Source: Cedecea lapagei (lineage in GTDB: Bacteria > Pseudomonadota > Gammaproteobacteria > Enterobacterales > Enterobacteriaceae). From it: a DNA stretch of 64,000 nt. Each line of letters begins with the position of its first letter. The first letter of the stretch is position 1. The position numbers were made by a program, and so were the translations under genes. Below, one piece after another: positions 43,678 to 51,143 of this stretch. The DNA is taken from assembly GCF_900635955.1 (NCBI RefSeq), contig NZ_LR134201.1, positions 4,526,001 to 4,590,000 of the forward strand. Direction: 5' to 3'. The notes under the pieces were generated by a model that saw only the letters and a program-made list of their open reading frames with translations, had not been told where the DNA came from and did not search any database.

Positions 43678-44481
43678 ATGAATATCGAAAAAAGCCGATT
43701 CAATTCGGAGGCCGCCCCTCAACCTGCAGCCAGCCAGGGCGCAAATATCAATAACGACTTTGCCGCTATCGTTCCCGTTATTTCCGGTCAGATTGGCGGG
43801 CGTGAAACCAATATTGCGAGTGCGAGGGCATTACATACAGCGCTGGGTGTTGGGCGTGACTTTACGAACTGGATTAAAGGCCGCATTGACCAATACGGGT
43901 TTATTGCCGGAACCGATTTTATCCGTGTTGAAAATTTGAGCACGCCAAAACGGGCGAGCACAAAAACTCGCCAACAGGTTGAACATGACTATCTGCTTTC
44001 CCTGAATATGGCTAAAGAACTGGCGATGGTTGAGCGCAACGAGCAAGGCCGCGCCGTTCGCCGGTACTTCATCCAATGCGAAGAAGCACTACAGCGCAGT
44101 GTGCCGGAGATTGCCGCACAGTACCGCCGCCAGCTTAAAGCCCGCATCAGTGCGGCGAACAACTTTAAGCCAATGTGCGAAGCACTCGACGCCGCCCGAG
44201 CAGAGCAAGGCAAACAGACCCAGCAGCGCCACTACAGCAACGAGAGCAACATGATTGCCCGTATCGTGCTGGGCGGGCTGACTTCCAAACAGTGGGCGCA
44301 GACTAACGGCATTGTGGGCGAGCCGCGCGACAGCATGAACGCCGGGCAACTGGAACACCTCGCCTATCTGGAAAGCACCAATATCACGCTCATTGATATG
44401 GGTATGGCCTACGACCAGCGCAAAGCTGAACTAACCCGCCTTTCTCAGCGCTGGCTGGCTAAGCGTCTGGAGGTTCACTAA
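43678..44481 (+). CDS. AntA/AntB-type antirepressor protein
   Basis: 267 residues. The block VNARALH-like NIASARALHTALGVGRDFTNWIKGRI and the following YGFIAGTDFI, DYLLSLNMAKELAMVERNEQGRAVRRYFIQCEEAL are the AntA/AntB N-terminal domain found in phage antirepressors. The C-terminal part (about 180-267) has the LTSKQWAQTNG segment seen in such proteins. Antirepressors bind and inactivate prophage repressors; in a satellite this could act on the helper or on its own control circuit. DUF4222 follows with a 1-bp overlap. Confidence 0.85.
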   Translation: MNIEKSRFNSEAAPQPAASQGANINNDFAAIVPVISGQIGGRETNIASARALHTALGVGRDFTNWIKGRIDQYGFIAGTDFIRVENLSTPKRASTKTRQQVEHDYLLSLNMAKELAMVERNEQGRAVRRYFIQCEEALQRSVPEIAAQYRRQLKARISAANNFKPMCEALDAARAEQGKQTQQRHYSNESNMIARIVLGGLTSKQWAQTNGIVGEPRDSMNAGQLEHLAYLESTNITLIDMGMAYDQRKAELTRLSQRWLAKRLEVH

Positions 44482-44660
44482 TGGCTAAGCCCACCAGCAC
44501 ACCGCGCCCGCAGCAGCGCTATATGGACGCACACGGCGCATTGGTTACGGTTGAGAGCGTTACGTGCAATCGAGTGACGTTCTACCGCGATGGGTATCAC
44601 TCACCATGTGTACAGCAGCTGGAGCGTTTTACTAGGGAGTTCCAGGAGGTGTCGCAATGA
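44481..44660 (+). CDS. DUF4222 family small protein
   Basis: 59 residues, ATG sharing one base with the antirepressor stop. RYMDAHGALVTVESVTCNRVTFYRDGYHSPCVQQLERFTREFQEV has the DUF4222 pattern (Gly-x-x-Val-x-Val, Val-x-Phe-x-Arg-x-Gly-Tyr-x-x-Pro-Cys). It is common in enterobacterial prophages and satellites; function unknown. Confidence 0.8.
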   Translation: MAKPTSTPRPQQRYMDAHGALVTVESVTCNRVTFYRDGYHSPCVQQLERFTREFQEVSQ

Positions 44661-44704
44661 TGGCAGCCGTCCAGGGGAAAGGATTCCCACGAGCCGGAAA
44701 CTGC

Positions 44705-44749
44705 GTAACTACCGGGATCGCGGTAGTTACCTACAAGACTTTCGTAGGT
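44705..44749 (+). other. Tandem, partly exclusive stem-loops
   Basis: A perfect 10-bp stem GTAACTACCG / CGGTAGTTAC with a 6-base loop (44705-44730) and a 6-bp stem ACCTAC / GTAGGT (44729-44749) that shares two bases with it. There is no T-run. It lies between DUF4222 and the convergent RHH gene and may act as a terminator or RNA control element. Confidence 0.5.
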
Positions 44750-44952
44750 CAGATCTTCGGATCATCCTTCACTTTTTTGCGCTGCTCAGCTTTTAGCTTA
44801 CGCCCGCAGGCGTCGAGCACCCATGCGGAGAAGTTAGCATTAGGATTTTCTTTCTTTTCATTCTCTATGCTGCTGTCTATTGACTCGACCATGTCATACG
44901 GGAATCGAATGCCTTTGTACGCAGACTTATTGTTTCTGTGTCCTGTTGCCAT
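44749..44952 (-). CDS. YlcI/YnfO-like ribbon-helix-helix regulator
   Basis: 67 residues on the minus strand. KSAYKGIRFPYDMVESIDSSIENEKKENPNANFSAWVLDACGRKLKAE is a ribbon-helix-helix pattern: a beta strand with alternating polar residues, then two helices with FSAWV at the start of the second. Similar small proteins (YlcI/YnfO family) occur in lambdoid prophages and P4-like satellites. Three copies of a 12-bp palindrome sit directly upstream, as expected for an autoregulated RHH repressor. The long plus-strand frame across it is a shadow here. Confidence 0.75.
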   Translation of the reverse strand: MATGHRNNKSAYKGIRFPYDMVESIDSSIENEKKENPNANFSAWVLDACGRKLKAEQRKKVKDDPKI

Positions 44953-44970
44953 TGTGAAATCTCATATTTG

Positions 44971-45075
44971 GTGTTTTAACACCATCGAGCATACAGGAGG
45001 GTTTAAAAAACCGAAAGTGTTTAAACACAAAGCACTTGACTCAACCTCAGACATCACCCTAAAGTGTTTAAACAC
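44971..45075. promoter_or_regulatory. Three evenly spaced 12-bp palindromes (operator array)
   Basis: GTGTTTTAACAC at 44971-44982, GTGTTTAAACAC at 45017-45028 and again at 45064-45075; spacing 46 and 47 bp. They lie between the leftward RHH gene and the rightward Icd-like locus. A candidate rightward promoter, TTGACT at 45036-45041 with CTAAAG at 45059-45064 (17-bp spacer), has the third palindrome over its start site. Confidence 0.75.
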
Positions 45076-45079
45076 CTCA

Positions 45080-45184
45080 TCCACAGGTAAGGCACAGGAA
45101 GTACATAAAGCGGCAAAGCCCGGAGGTGCGCTAACACCAACCGGGCTTCTAACCACCACCGTTACCAACGATAACGAGGCAGCT
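45080..45184 (+). ncRNA. Candidate C4/CI-like antisense RNA region in the icd leader
   Basis: Between the promoter and the Icd-like start is a strong two-part hairpin at 45116-45148: AAGCCCGG pairs with CCGGGCTT and, inside, GGTG with CACC across CGCTAA. A smaller CGTTA / TAACG repeat follows near 45169-45185. In phages P1/P7 (C4) and P4 (CI) a structured RNA processed from the leader pairs with a downstream target to shut off icd/ant or the replication operon. Position and hairpin type agree; the limits given are approximate and no covariance search was possible. Confidence 0.5.
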
Positions 45185-45373
45185 ATGAAAGAGCATATCA
45201 CACACCCGCAAGGGCGGCAGTCCTACACCTGGCGTTTTCTGGCGCTAAGCGCCATCGGGCGCAACGTCATTCACATCACCGCCACCACTGAACGCGAAGC
45301 CCGCGAGCAATCCCCGGCTGGCTGCGTGATGGTATTCGCTGGCCGAATCCGTCAGGAGGTGCGCCATGCGTAA
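45185..45373 (+). CDS. Host cell division inhibitor Icd-like protein
   Basis: 62 residues from the ATG at 45185 (GAGG eight bases upstream). SYTWRFLALSAIGRNVIHITATTEREAREQSPAGCVMVFAGRIRQEVRHA matches the C-terminal block of the Icd-like proteins of P1 and P4-type elements (ATxEREAR, FAGRLPxxEVRHA). The frame is open back to 44657, which would give 238 residues, but that part lies opposite the RHH gene and over the operators and hairpin. I prefer the short form; some annotations would use the long one. The role in blocking division is by family name only. Confidence 0.7.
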   Translation: MKEHITHPQGRQSYTWRFLALSAIGRNVIHITATTEREAREQSPAGCVMVFAGRIRQEVRHA

Positions 45374-45545
45374 CCACTTCACCGTGAAAGGCTATGCCGT
45401 CAATAAGCGCGGCCTGACCGTAGGCATTGCTTACCAGTTTATTTCCTCCAGTGTCGCCGCAGCCACCGCCCACGCGATGCTGCTCGCCCAGAATGCCGGG
45501 CTGACGCACGTCCGCCTCTCACGCATTCAGGAGGTGGTTGCATGA
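45366..45545 (+). CDS. Small hypothetical satellite protein, 59 aa
   Basis: ATG at 45366 inside the end of the Icd-like gene (8-bp overlap), stop TGA at 45543. The protein opens MRNHFTVKGYAVNKRGLTVG and ends RLSRIQEVVA. One moderately hydrophobic helix (SSVAAATAHAMLLAQNA) but no clear membrane segment. No family recognised. Overlaps at both ends place it firmly in the operon. Confidence 0.65.
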   Translation: MRNHFTVKGYAVNKRGLTVGIAYQFISSSVAAATAHAMLLAQNAGLTHVRLSRIQEVVA

Positions 45546-45730
45546 AGACTATGCAACTTATCGAATCACAATGCCGGATAAGACAGGCTGAGCGAATCCT
45601 TAGCCTCTGGATGGAAGCCGATGGAGAAGACGAAAAGACCAGCGACATGATCGGGGCTGTAATGTCTCTTCTTGAAGGTGTTCACGACTCTATAGAGCAC
45701 TTCCGAGTAACCGGGGGTACGTCACAATGA
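45542..45730 (+). CDS. Small hypothetical satellite protein, 62 aa
   Basis: ATG overlaps the previous stop by 4 bp and its own stop overlaps the next ATG by 4 bp. Predicted all-helical (LIESQCRIRQAERILSLWMEADGEDEKTSDMIGAVMSLLEGVHDSIEHF), similar in style to the next two proteins. No family recognised. Confidence 0.65.
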   Translation: MKTMQLIESQCRIRQAERILSLWMEADGEDEKTSDMIGAVMSLLEGVHDSIEHFRVTGGTSQ

Positions 45731-45972
45731 GCCGGAAAACGCTTTTAACCGAACTGACTTATTTCAAAACAGCCGAGCGCCGGGTAGGTCAAATTGAAGC
45801 GCTGTTAATCGCCATAGAACACGCCGTAGAGGTGATGGATGAAACCAGTCTGGAACTGGCGATATCTGGCGTTCGCTCGTTAAACAGCACCCTTTATTCT
45901 GAATTTGAGCACATGAAAAAGTACGAGACCCAGCAGCAATGCGGGGCTACCAGCGCAGGAGCTACAGCATGA
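45727..45972 (+). CDS. Small hypothetical satellite protein, 81 aa
   Basis: Helical, acidic protein (FKTAERRVGQIEALLIAIEHAVEVMDETSLELAISGVRSLNSTLYSEFEHM), length and style close to the neighbouring 62- and 59-residue products. Four-base ATGA overlaps on both sides. No family recognised. Confidence 0.65.
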   Translation: MSRKTLLTELTYFKTAERRVGQIEALLIAIEHAVEVMDETSLELAISGVRSLNSTLYSEFEHMKKYETQQQCGATSAGATA

Positions 45973-46148
45973 AAGGCGTTATCAAAAAACAGCATGAGCT
46001 GGTGGCGATGGAGGCGCTGATGAAAATCACCGCTTTGCTTAATGCTGCTCAGCTCCTCACAGCAAATGAGGATGAAAGTCAGGCAGCTCTGGAGCTTATT
46101 GGTCTTGCTGAGGATGTCGCTCACCGCGCTATGGAGGGGAAACCATGA
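45969..46148 (+). CDS. Small hypothetical satellite protein, 59 aa
   Basis: ATG at 45969 overlaps the previous stop by 4 bp, preferred to the in-frame upstream start at 45939. Helical: HELVAMEALMKITALLNAAQLLTANEDESQAALELIGLAEDVAHRAMEG. Third in a run of similar short helical proteins, possibly from duplication. No family recognised. Confidence 0.65.
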   Translation: MKGVIKKQHELVAMEALMKITALLNAAQLLTANEDESQAALELIGLAEDVAHRAMEGKP

Positions 46149-46432
46149 AAAATGAAATTGCCTTAGTAGCAAATAACTCCCGGCTACCCGTGATTCACGG
46201 CACCACCATTAAACTATGCGGCTCCACTGAAATTAATGATGTTGCCACAGCTGCGAGGTATGCGGCCGAGCTGCTGGAGCTGTGGGGGAAATACCTCAAC
46301 AAACCATTGCGTAAAGCTGATAAGGACGCAGGAGCCAGATTCGGAACGCTTATCTTTGAGCTTTACTGCGCAACCCAGCGAGCAGAGGACATGCTCGATT
46401 CACTTCTGCGTGAAAAACAGGAGGGTAAATGA
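46145..46432 (+). CDS. Hypothetical satellite protein, 95 aa
   Basis: Starts in the stop of the previous gene and ends in the start of the next (4-bp overlaps). A short N-terminal strand region (NEIALVANNSRLPVIHGTTIKLCG) is followed by helices (VATAARYAAELLELWGKYLNKPLRKADKDAGARFGTLIFELYCATQRAEDML). No family recognised. Confidence 0.65.
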   Translation: MKNEIALVANNSRLPVIHGTTIKLCGSTEINDVATAARYAAELLELWGKYLNKPLRKADKDAGARFGTLIFELYCATQRAEDMLDSLLREKQEGK

Positions 46433-47070
46433 GCAATCTTCTTAAATTCCCTGCAAAGCCGGAGCAATCCGGCCTTTCCCACCCGGAAGCCACGCCAGAC
46501 GGCATCAACTTTATGCGCCGGGACGATAACGGCATTTATCAGCACCAGAAACTTATTGGTTACCGGGCGGTAATCCGTCAGTTAGATGGTGGGAATTATG
46601 ACCGGGATCTGCCCGAAGGAATGCGCGCGTTAGCTGCGATATGGGAGGCAGAAAGCAAGGGCTACTACATACCTACAGACGAGCAGAGGGCAACCGTATG
46701 GCGCTGGCTGGTTGCCTGCTTGTTCATCATGGAGCAGCAGGATAAAAACGGCACAGCAGACGTGACAAATGAGGAAGGCAGCAAAGGCAGGGCGACGATA
46801 TATACCGGGGAGCATGGCAGCATATCCGTTTACCCGGCCACTGAGCGTTTCTCGCTGGCGAGCCACGTCGAAGGGCTGGCGCTTGAGAAATACGGCGCAG
46901 ATATTGGCTTATTTCTGGCCGTGCAAATGTACCAAGGCATGACTGAGGTCACGCCGGGAGAAGGTATGAAGCTGTCTCAGATGGGGCGTGAAGGGCTGGA
47001 AATGCTCCACGATGGATTTATCGAGATGCTGAACACCGAAGGGCTGCCAGCAGCACCAACCGAACACTGA
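46429..47070 (+). CDS. Hypothetical satellite protein, 213 aa
   Basis: Opens MSNLLKFPAKPEQSGLSHPE, a short basic start common in satellite operon proteins. Middle part has GYRAVIRQLDGGNYDRDLPEGMRALAAIWEAESKGYYIPTDEQRATVWRWLVACLF; an acidic helical C-terminus follows (GLALEKYGADIGLFLAVQMYQGMTE). No membrane helix and no family recognised. It lies two genes upstream of the primase in the same operon. Confidence 0.68.
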   Translation: MSNLLKFPAKPEQSGLSHPEATPDGINFMRRDDNGIYQHQKLIGYRAVIRQLDGGNYDRDLPEGMRALAAIWEAESKGYYIPTDEQRATVWRWLVACLFIMEQQDKNGTADVTNEEGSKGRATIYTGEHGSISVYPATERFSLASHVEGLALEKYGADIGLFLAVQMYQGMTEVTPGEGMKLSQMGREGLEMLHDGFIEMLNTEGLPAAPTEH

Positions 47071-47078
47071 GGGGCAAT

Positions 47079-47429
47079 ATGATTACTAAAAACTTCCGTC
47101 TCAGTGCGCTGGCGAATCGGTACGCCGCAAACCTGTATGACAATGTAAGACAGTCCAGCGGCGGTGACTCCTTTATGCTGGATGCGGGCGGGGAGCCTGT
47201 CCTAGTTCAGATCCTAGACGGCGTTAAGGGTATGCGCGATTTAATAGACGGCTATTTACTGGAGGCACTGAAACTAAGTTACCCACAGTGGGAGAAAATC
47301 GGGGTTGCGCTGCTGGAAAAGTGCGTTGATAGCACCGGGATTACCCCTTACGGCCTGAGTATTTGGGACAGTATGAAAGGTGACATGGGCGCAACAGTTG
47401 CCCGCAGCGGAGGGCATGACAATGCGTAG
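47079..47429 (+). CDS. Hypothetical protein preceding the primase, 116 aa
   Basis: Eight bp after the previous gene and overlapping the primase start by 8 bp. MITKNFRLSALANRYAANLYDN, then GGEPVLVQILDGVKGMRDLIDGYLLEALKLSYPQWEKIGVALLEKC. Soluble, mixed fold. P4 has a copy-number control gene (cnr) in the same place before alpha, so a replication-control role is possible by position only; sequence similarity is not claimed. Confidence 0.65.
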   Translation: MITKNFRLSALANRYAANLYDNVRQSSGGDSFMLDAGGEPVLVQILDGVKGMRDLIDGYLLEALKLSYPQWEKIGVALLEKCVDSTGITPYGLSIWDSMKGDMGATVARSGGHDNA

Positions 47430-50181
47430 TATCGAGCTTATCCGGGAAGTGACTCACGCCGCAGCGGGTAACTGGCCTGTTGTTCTGGCTGGCCTGAATA
47501 TTGATGTGCCGGACTCCCCGCGAAAACATGCCGCCTGCCCCGCGTGTGGCGGTAAAGATCGCTTTCGTTTCGATGATAACGGGCGCGGTAGTTTTATCTG
47601 CAACCAGTGCGGCGCAGGTGACGGGTTAGACCTGATACAGAAGGTTAGCCGTTGTGCTGCGACAGAAGCGGCGAGAATGGCCGCTGATGTGCTGGGTATT
47701 GATTACCGGGCAACCGAATCAGACCCGGAGGCGGCCAGCCAGAGGCAATCCCAACTGGACACCCAGCGGCAGCATCACGAGCAGGAGCGCCAGCAGCTGG
47801 CGACAGAGAACGCAGCGCAGCGCCGGGCTACGTTTGCACGTCTGTTTGATGAAATGTGCCAGAAGTCCGCTCAGGGCGAATCTGAGTACCTGATTAGTAA
47901 AGGGTTGGACGGCCTCGCCTTGCCCATTCTTCCCGATGGCTCGCTGTTGCTGCCGCTGGTGGACGAATCCGGCAACGTTGCCGCAGCGCAGACCATTACC
48001 CCGCAGGGAGAAAAGCGCCTCCTGACGGGTTCAGCGAAGCGCGGGGCTTATCACGCTGTAAACGCGCCAGAAGCGCCGCAGTGCGTCTTAATTGCCGAAG
48101 GGCTGGCTACCGCCCTGACAACGCACAGGATGCGCCCTGATGCGCTTACAGTGGCAGCAATCGACGCTGGCAACCTGCTTCCCGTTGCCGAAGTCATGCG
48201 CCGCAAACACCCAAAGGCAGAAATCATCCTTTGCGCAGACAACGACCATCACGACGACCAGCCAAATACCGGGAAACTGGCCGCAGAGAAAGCCGCCGCA
48301 GTCGTGGCGGGCTGGGTCGCAATGCCGCCCGGGGAGCATAAAGTCGACTGGAACGACTACCACCAGCATAACGGGCTGGAAACTGCTACAGCGGCGTTCA
48401 AAGATTCGATGTACCAGCCGCAGGGTGACGCCGTGAAAGCACAGCCACATGCCATTGAGGACGGCAGGATTACGGCAAGGGATAGTGACCCGCTAAAGCC
48501 GCGTGTTGAAAGCCGCAAAGAGGGTATTTTCTGGGTGACGCCAAAGCTGGATAAAGACAACGGCGAGGTTATCAACAACGAAAGCTGGCTGTCTTCCCCG
48601 CTGGAAGTTATCGGCACCGGGCGGGACGACAAAGACCAGTATCTTGTGCTCCGCTGGCTGGCCTTTGGTTCAAACTTACCCACCACCGCAGCCGTGCCGC
48701 TGGCTGATATCGGTGAGCGCGAGGGCTGGCGAACCCTGAAAGCCGGAGGGATCAACGTCACCACCAAAAGCAGCTTACGGGCAATCCTCGCTGACTGGCT
48801 ACAGCGCAGTGGCTCACGACAGATATGGCGCGTTGCTCATGCCACAGGCTGGCAGTGCGGGGCGTATATCATGCCAGACGGGGAAATCATCGGGGAGCCA
48901 GAGCACCCGGTACTGTTCAGCGGGCGCAGTTCAGCGGCCAGCGGGTACACACAGAAAGGCACAGTCGAAAGCTGGCGCGGTAGCGTGGCGCGTCTGGCAG
49001 ACGGTAACTATTCGATGATGGCAGCAGTCGGGGCAGCGCTTGCCGCTCCATTGCTTGGATTGTGTGGCGCTGACGGGTTCGGACTCCACTTCTACGAGCA
49101 AAGCAGCGCGGGCAAGACGACCACAGCAAACGTGGCCGCCAGTCTGTACGGAAACCCTGATTTACTCCGTCTCACCTGGTACGGTACGGCGCTGGGGCTG
49201 GCAAACGAAGCCGCCGCCCACAATGACGGGCTGATGCCACTGGATGAAGTCGGCCAGGGGGCTGACCCGGTAAGCGTCTCACAGGCCGCCTACGCGCTTT
49301 TCAATGGTGTGGGTAAGCTGCAGGGAGCAAAGGAGGGAGGGAACCGGGATCTAAAGCGCTGGCGTACCGTTGCTATCAGTACCGGAGAAATGGATCTGGA
49401 GACGTTTATCGCCACTGCCGGGAGAAAGACAAAGGCCGGGCAACTGGTGCGCCTGCTCAATATCCCCATGAGCAAGGCAATCCGCTTCCACGACCACCAG
49501 AACGGCAAGCAACACGCCGACGCCCTGAAAGATGCCTGGCAGCACAACCACGGCACAGCCGGGCGCGAATGGGTGAAATGGCTGTCAGGCCACCAGCAGC
49601 AAGCCATCGATACCGTTCGGGATTGTGAATCACGCTGGCGTAGCCTGATACCTGCCGATTATGGTGAGCAGGTTCACCGTGTTGGCGCACGTTTCGCCAT
49701 TCTGGAGGCTGCTTTACTGCTGGGTTGCGTTGTCACCGGATGGGATGCGCAAAGCTGCCGGGATGCCGTACAGTACACCTACAACGCATGGCTGCGTGAG
49801 TTCGGCACCGGGAACCGGGAGCACATGCAGATTGTCGAGCAGACAGAGGCTTTTCTAAATGCTTTCGGCCTGAGCCGGTTCGCACCGTTCCCGTACAGCC
49901 CCGGCGATTTGCCTATCCGTGATTTGGCGGGGTACAGACACAGGGGAAGCCATGAACGTGATCCGGTTACCTTCTACACCTTCCCGGCTACATTTGAGCG
50001 GGAGATAGCCAAAGGATTTAACGCCAAGCAGTTTGCCGAGGTGCTGAAAAAAGCCGGGATGCTGACCCCGCCCACCAGCGGGCGAGGATATCAGCGTAAA
50101 TCACCGCGCATCGAGGGGCGGCAGATTAACGTCTATGTGCTCAACTACCTGCCGGAGGACGACGACCAGCCAGAAGAATAA
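47422..50181 (+). CDS. P4-alpha-like primase-helicase (zinc finger, Toprim, DUF927)
   Basis: 919 residues from the ATG at 47422, which follows a GGAGGG-type site inside the previous gene. Domains in order: primase zinc ribbon Cys39-x2-Cys42 ... Cys60-x2-Cys63 (CPACGGKDRF, FICNQCGAGD); Toprim-like core near 220-290 (IAEGLATAL, ILCADNDHH); DUF927 helicase-type ATPase with Walker A SSAGKTTT near 560 and a Walker-B-like LMPLDEVGQG near 600. It is the satellite's replication protein, expected to prime, unwind and bind the origin iterons that flank the next 6 kb. No frameshift or missing motif seen. Confidence 0.92.
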   Translation: MRSIELIREVTHAAAGNWPVVLAGLNIDVPDSPRKHAACPACGGKDRFRFDDNGRGSFICNQCGAGDGLDLIQKVSRCAATEAARMAADVLGIDYRATESDPEAASQRQSQLDTQRQHHEQERQQLATENAAQRRATFARLFDEMCQKSAQGESEYLISKGLDGLALPILPDGSLLLPLVDESGNVAAAQTITPQGEKRLLTGSAKRGAYHAVNAPEAPQCVLIAEGLATALTTHRMRPDALTVAAIDAGNLLPVAEVMRRKHPKAEIILCADNDHHDDQPNTGKLAAEKAAAVVAGWVAMPPGEHKVDWNDYHQHNGLETATAAFKDSMYQPQGDAVKAQPHAIEDGRITARDSDPLKPRVESRKEGIFWVTPKLDKDNGEVINNESWLSSPLEVIGTGRDDKDQYLVLRWLAFGSNLPTTAAVPLADIGEREGWRTLKAGGINVTTKSSLRAILADWLQRSGSRQIWRVAHATGWQCGAYIMPDGEIIGEPEHPVLFSGRSSAASGYTQKGTVESWRGSVARLADGNYSMMAAVGAALAAPLLGLCGADGFGLHFYEQSSAGKTTTANVAASLYGNPDLLRLTWYGTALGLANEAAAHNDGLMPLDEVGQGADPVSVSQAAYALFNGVGKLQGAKEGGNRDLKRWRTVAISTGEMDLETFIATAGRKTKAGQLVRLLNIPMSKAIRFHDHQNGKQHADALKDAWQHNHGTAGREWVKWLSGHQQQAIDTVRDCESRWRSLIPADYGEQVHRVGARFAILEAALLLGCVVTGWDAQSCRDAVQYTYNAWLREFGTGNREHMQIVEQTEAFLNAFGLSRFAPFPYSPGDLPIRDLAGYRHRGSHERDPVTFYTFPATFEREIAKGFNAKQFAEVLKKAGMLTPPTSGRGYQRKSPRIEGRQINVYVLNYLPEDDDQPEE

Positions 50182-50199
50182 TTTTCTTCATGTGCGTAG

Positions 50200-50317
50200 A
50201 AAAGGTGTTGGTTCAGTTGGTTCAGTTGGTTCAATTTGTAAAGAGCACTGTTTTATAAGGGTTTTGTTTTTGATTTTGAACCAACACTGAACCAACAAAT
50301 GCATGTTTTGAACCAAC
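50200..50317. other. Iteron cluster 1, candidate replication origin (ori or crr)
   Basis: Three abutting perfect GTTGGTTCA 9-mers at 50207, 50216 and 50225, an AT-rich 43-bp spacer, then three inverted copies TGAACCAAC at 50277, 50288 and 50309. It begins 19 bp after the primase gene. The first 45 bp (50200-50244) are an exact inverted repeat of 56576-56620. Iterons beside an alpha-type replication gene are the hallmark of a P4 ori/crr. Confidence 0.8.
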
Positions 50318-50369
50318 ACGATTAGTTGGAATCTGTCGTTCTGGCTGGCCGTGGTGTTTTTATGCGCAC

Positions 50370-50397
50370 TTGTGCCAGCCTGATACGCTGATAGGAT
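50370..50397 (+). promoter_or_regulatory. Candidate promoter of the lipoprotein gene
   Basis: TTGTGC at 50370-50375 and TAGGAT at 50392-50397 with a 16-bp spacer, 33 bp before the ATG. Pattern only. Confidence 0.4.
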
Positions 50398-50429
50398 TGC
50401 TTAGAACTTTTACCGTTGGGGATAGGGAT

Positions 50430-50834
50430 ATGAAAAAAATAGTTGTAGCTTTCGCTTTAACTTGTTCAATTTTAGGCGCGTCAGGATGTGCTCCAAAAGC
50501 GCCGACACAAGTCGAGGTATCAAATGCTAATTACGGCTCTCTTCCAGAAGATTACCAGCAGCAAATAAAGAGCTATATGTATTCTTCACTCAAAGACCCT
50601 GAATCAGCACGCTATACATTCGATCAACCATTTAAAGGGTACTCACAAGACGGTTCCCTATCACAGACTAGCGGAGGTGTAATTTATGGGTATGTTGCTG
50701 GCGTCCAGGTAAACGCGAAAAACAGCTATGGCGGTTATACAGGGAACCAACGTTACGTGTTTATCTTCTCGAATGGGGTCATGTACGACACAACAATGAA
50801 TTATCAGTTTGGGCGAGTAAAAAGAGTTCCTTAA
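50430..50834 (+). CDS. Small lipoprotein of unknown function
   Basis: 134 residues from the ATG at 50430. MKKIVVAFALTCSILGASGC is a lipoprotein signal with lipobox LGASGC, so the mature protein is lipid-anchored at Cys20. SLPEDYQQQIKSYMYSSLKDPESARYTF and KGYSQDG, GGVIYGYVAGVQVNAKNSYGGYTG follow. Similar short lipoproteins occur on phages and plasmids, but I assign no function; superinfection exclusion is one possibility for an envelope protein on a satellite. It has its own promoter and terminator and lies between the two iteron clusters. Confidence 0.75.
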   Translation: MKKIVVAFALTCSILGASGCAPKAPTQVEVSNANYGSLPEDYQQQIKSYMYSSLKDPESARYTFDQPFKGYSQDGSLSQTSGGVIYGYVAGVQVNAKNSYGGYTGNQRYVFIFSNGVMYDTTMNYQFGRVKRVP

Positions 50835-50852
50835 ATTCCAACTTACACCAGT

Positions 50853-50877
50853 AAACCCGCAATGCGGGTTTTTTTTG
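50853..50877 (+). terminator. Terminator after the lipoprotein gene
   Basis: AAACCCGC / GCGGGTTTTTTTT hairpin with a two-base loop and eight T, 19 bp past the stop. Confidence 0.92.
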
Positions 50878-50914
50878 CCTCCTAACCCTTCACTTTTAGC
50901 AACATAACCAATGT

Positions 50915-50943
50915 TTGTTGCAAATATTGAAATAAACTACAAT
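50915..50943 (+). promoter_or_regulatory. Candidate promoter of the tape-measure operon
   Basis: TTGTTG at 50915-50920 and TACAAT at 50938-50943, spacer 17 bp, in an AT-rich stretch between a strong terminator and the operon's first ATG at 50972. The operon therefore seems to be an independent unit. Confidence 0.5.
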
Positions 50944-50971
50944 ATGTATAAATAACCAGTAGGAGTGCGTC

Positions 50972-51142
50972 ATGGCCTATAACCCAAACTTTAAGCCGGT
51001 TTTGCTCACTGCCGAGCAGATGGAAGCAATCAAGCGTTTGCAGGAGCAGGAGCGGGAAAAATCAGTGTTGAAAGTAGCGCCAACAATTAGCGCAATTACT
51101 CGTGGGCTGGTGGATAAAGCCCTAAAGCAACTGGAGGCATGA
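50972..51142 (+). CDS. Small hypothetical protein, possible regulator, 56 aa
   Basis: ATG at 50972 with AGGAG 8 bp upstream; TGA at 51140. Opens MAYNPNFKPVLLTAEQMEAI and ends RGLVDKALKQLEA. Strand-helix-helix order would suit a ribbon-helix-helix protein, but this is uncertain. One base separates it from the next gene, so it is the first gene of the tape-measure operon. Confidence 0.65.
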   Translation: MAYNPNFKPVLLTAEQMEAIKRLQEQEREKSVLKVAPTISAITRGLVDKALKQLEA

Positions 51143-51143
51143 G

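Noticed and set aside
44657..45184. N-terminal extension of the Icd-like frame (238 codons in total)
   Set aside because: It runs opposite the RHH gene and through the operators and hairpin, and its residues look like a shadow. Long forms of this kind may be annotated in related elements, so it is noted as an alternative start rather than a separate gene.
50200..50320. CRISPR-like reading of the GTTGGTTCA repeats
   Set aside because: Units are 9 bp, abutting or short-spaced and in both orientations, with no unique spacers; they are iterons, not a CRISPR array.
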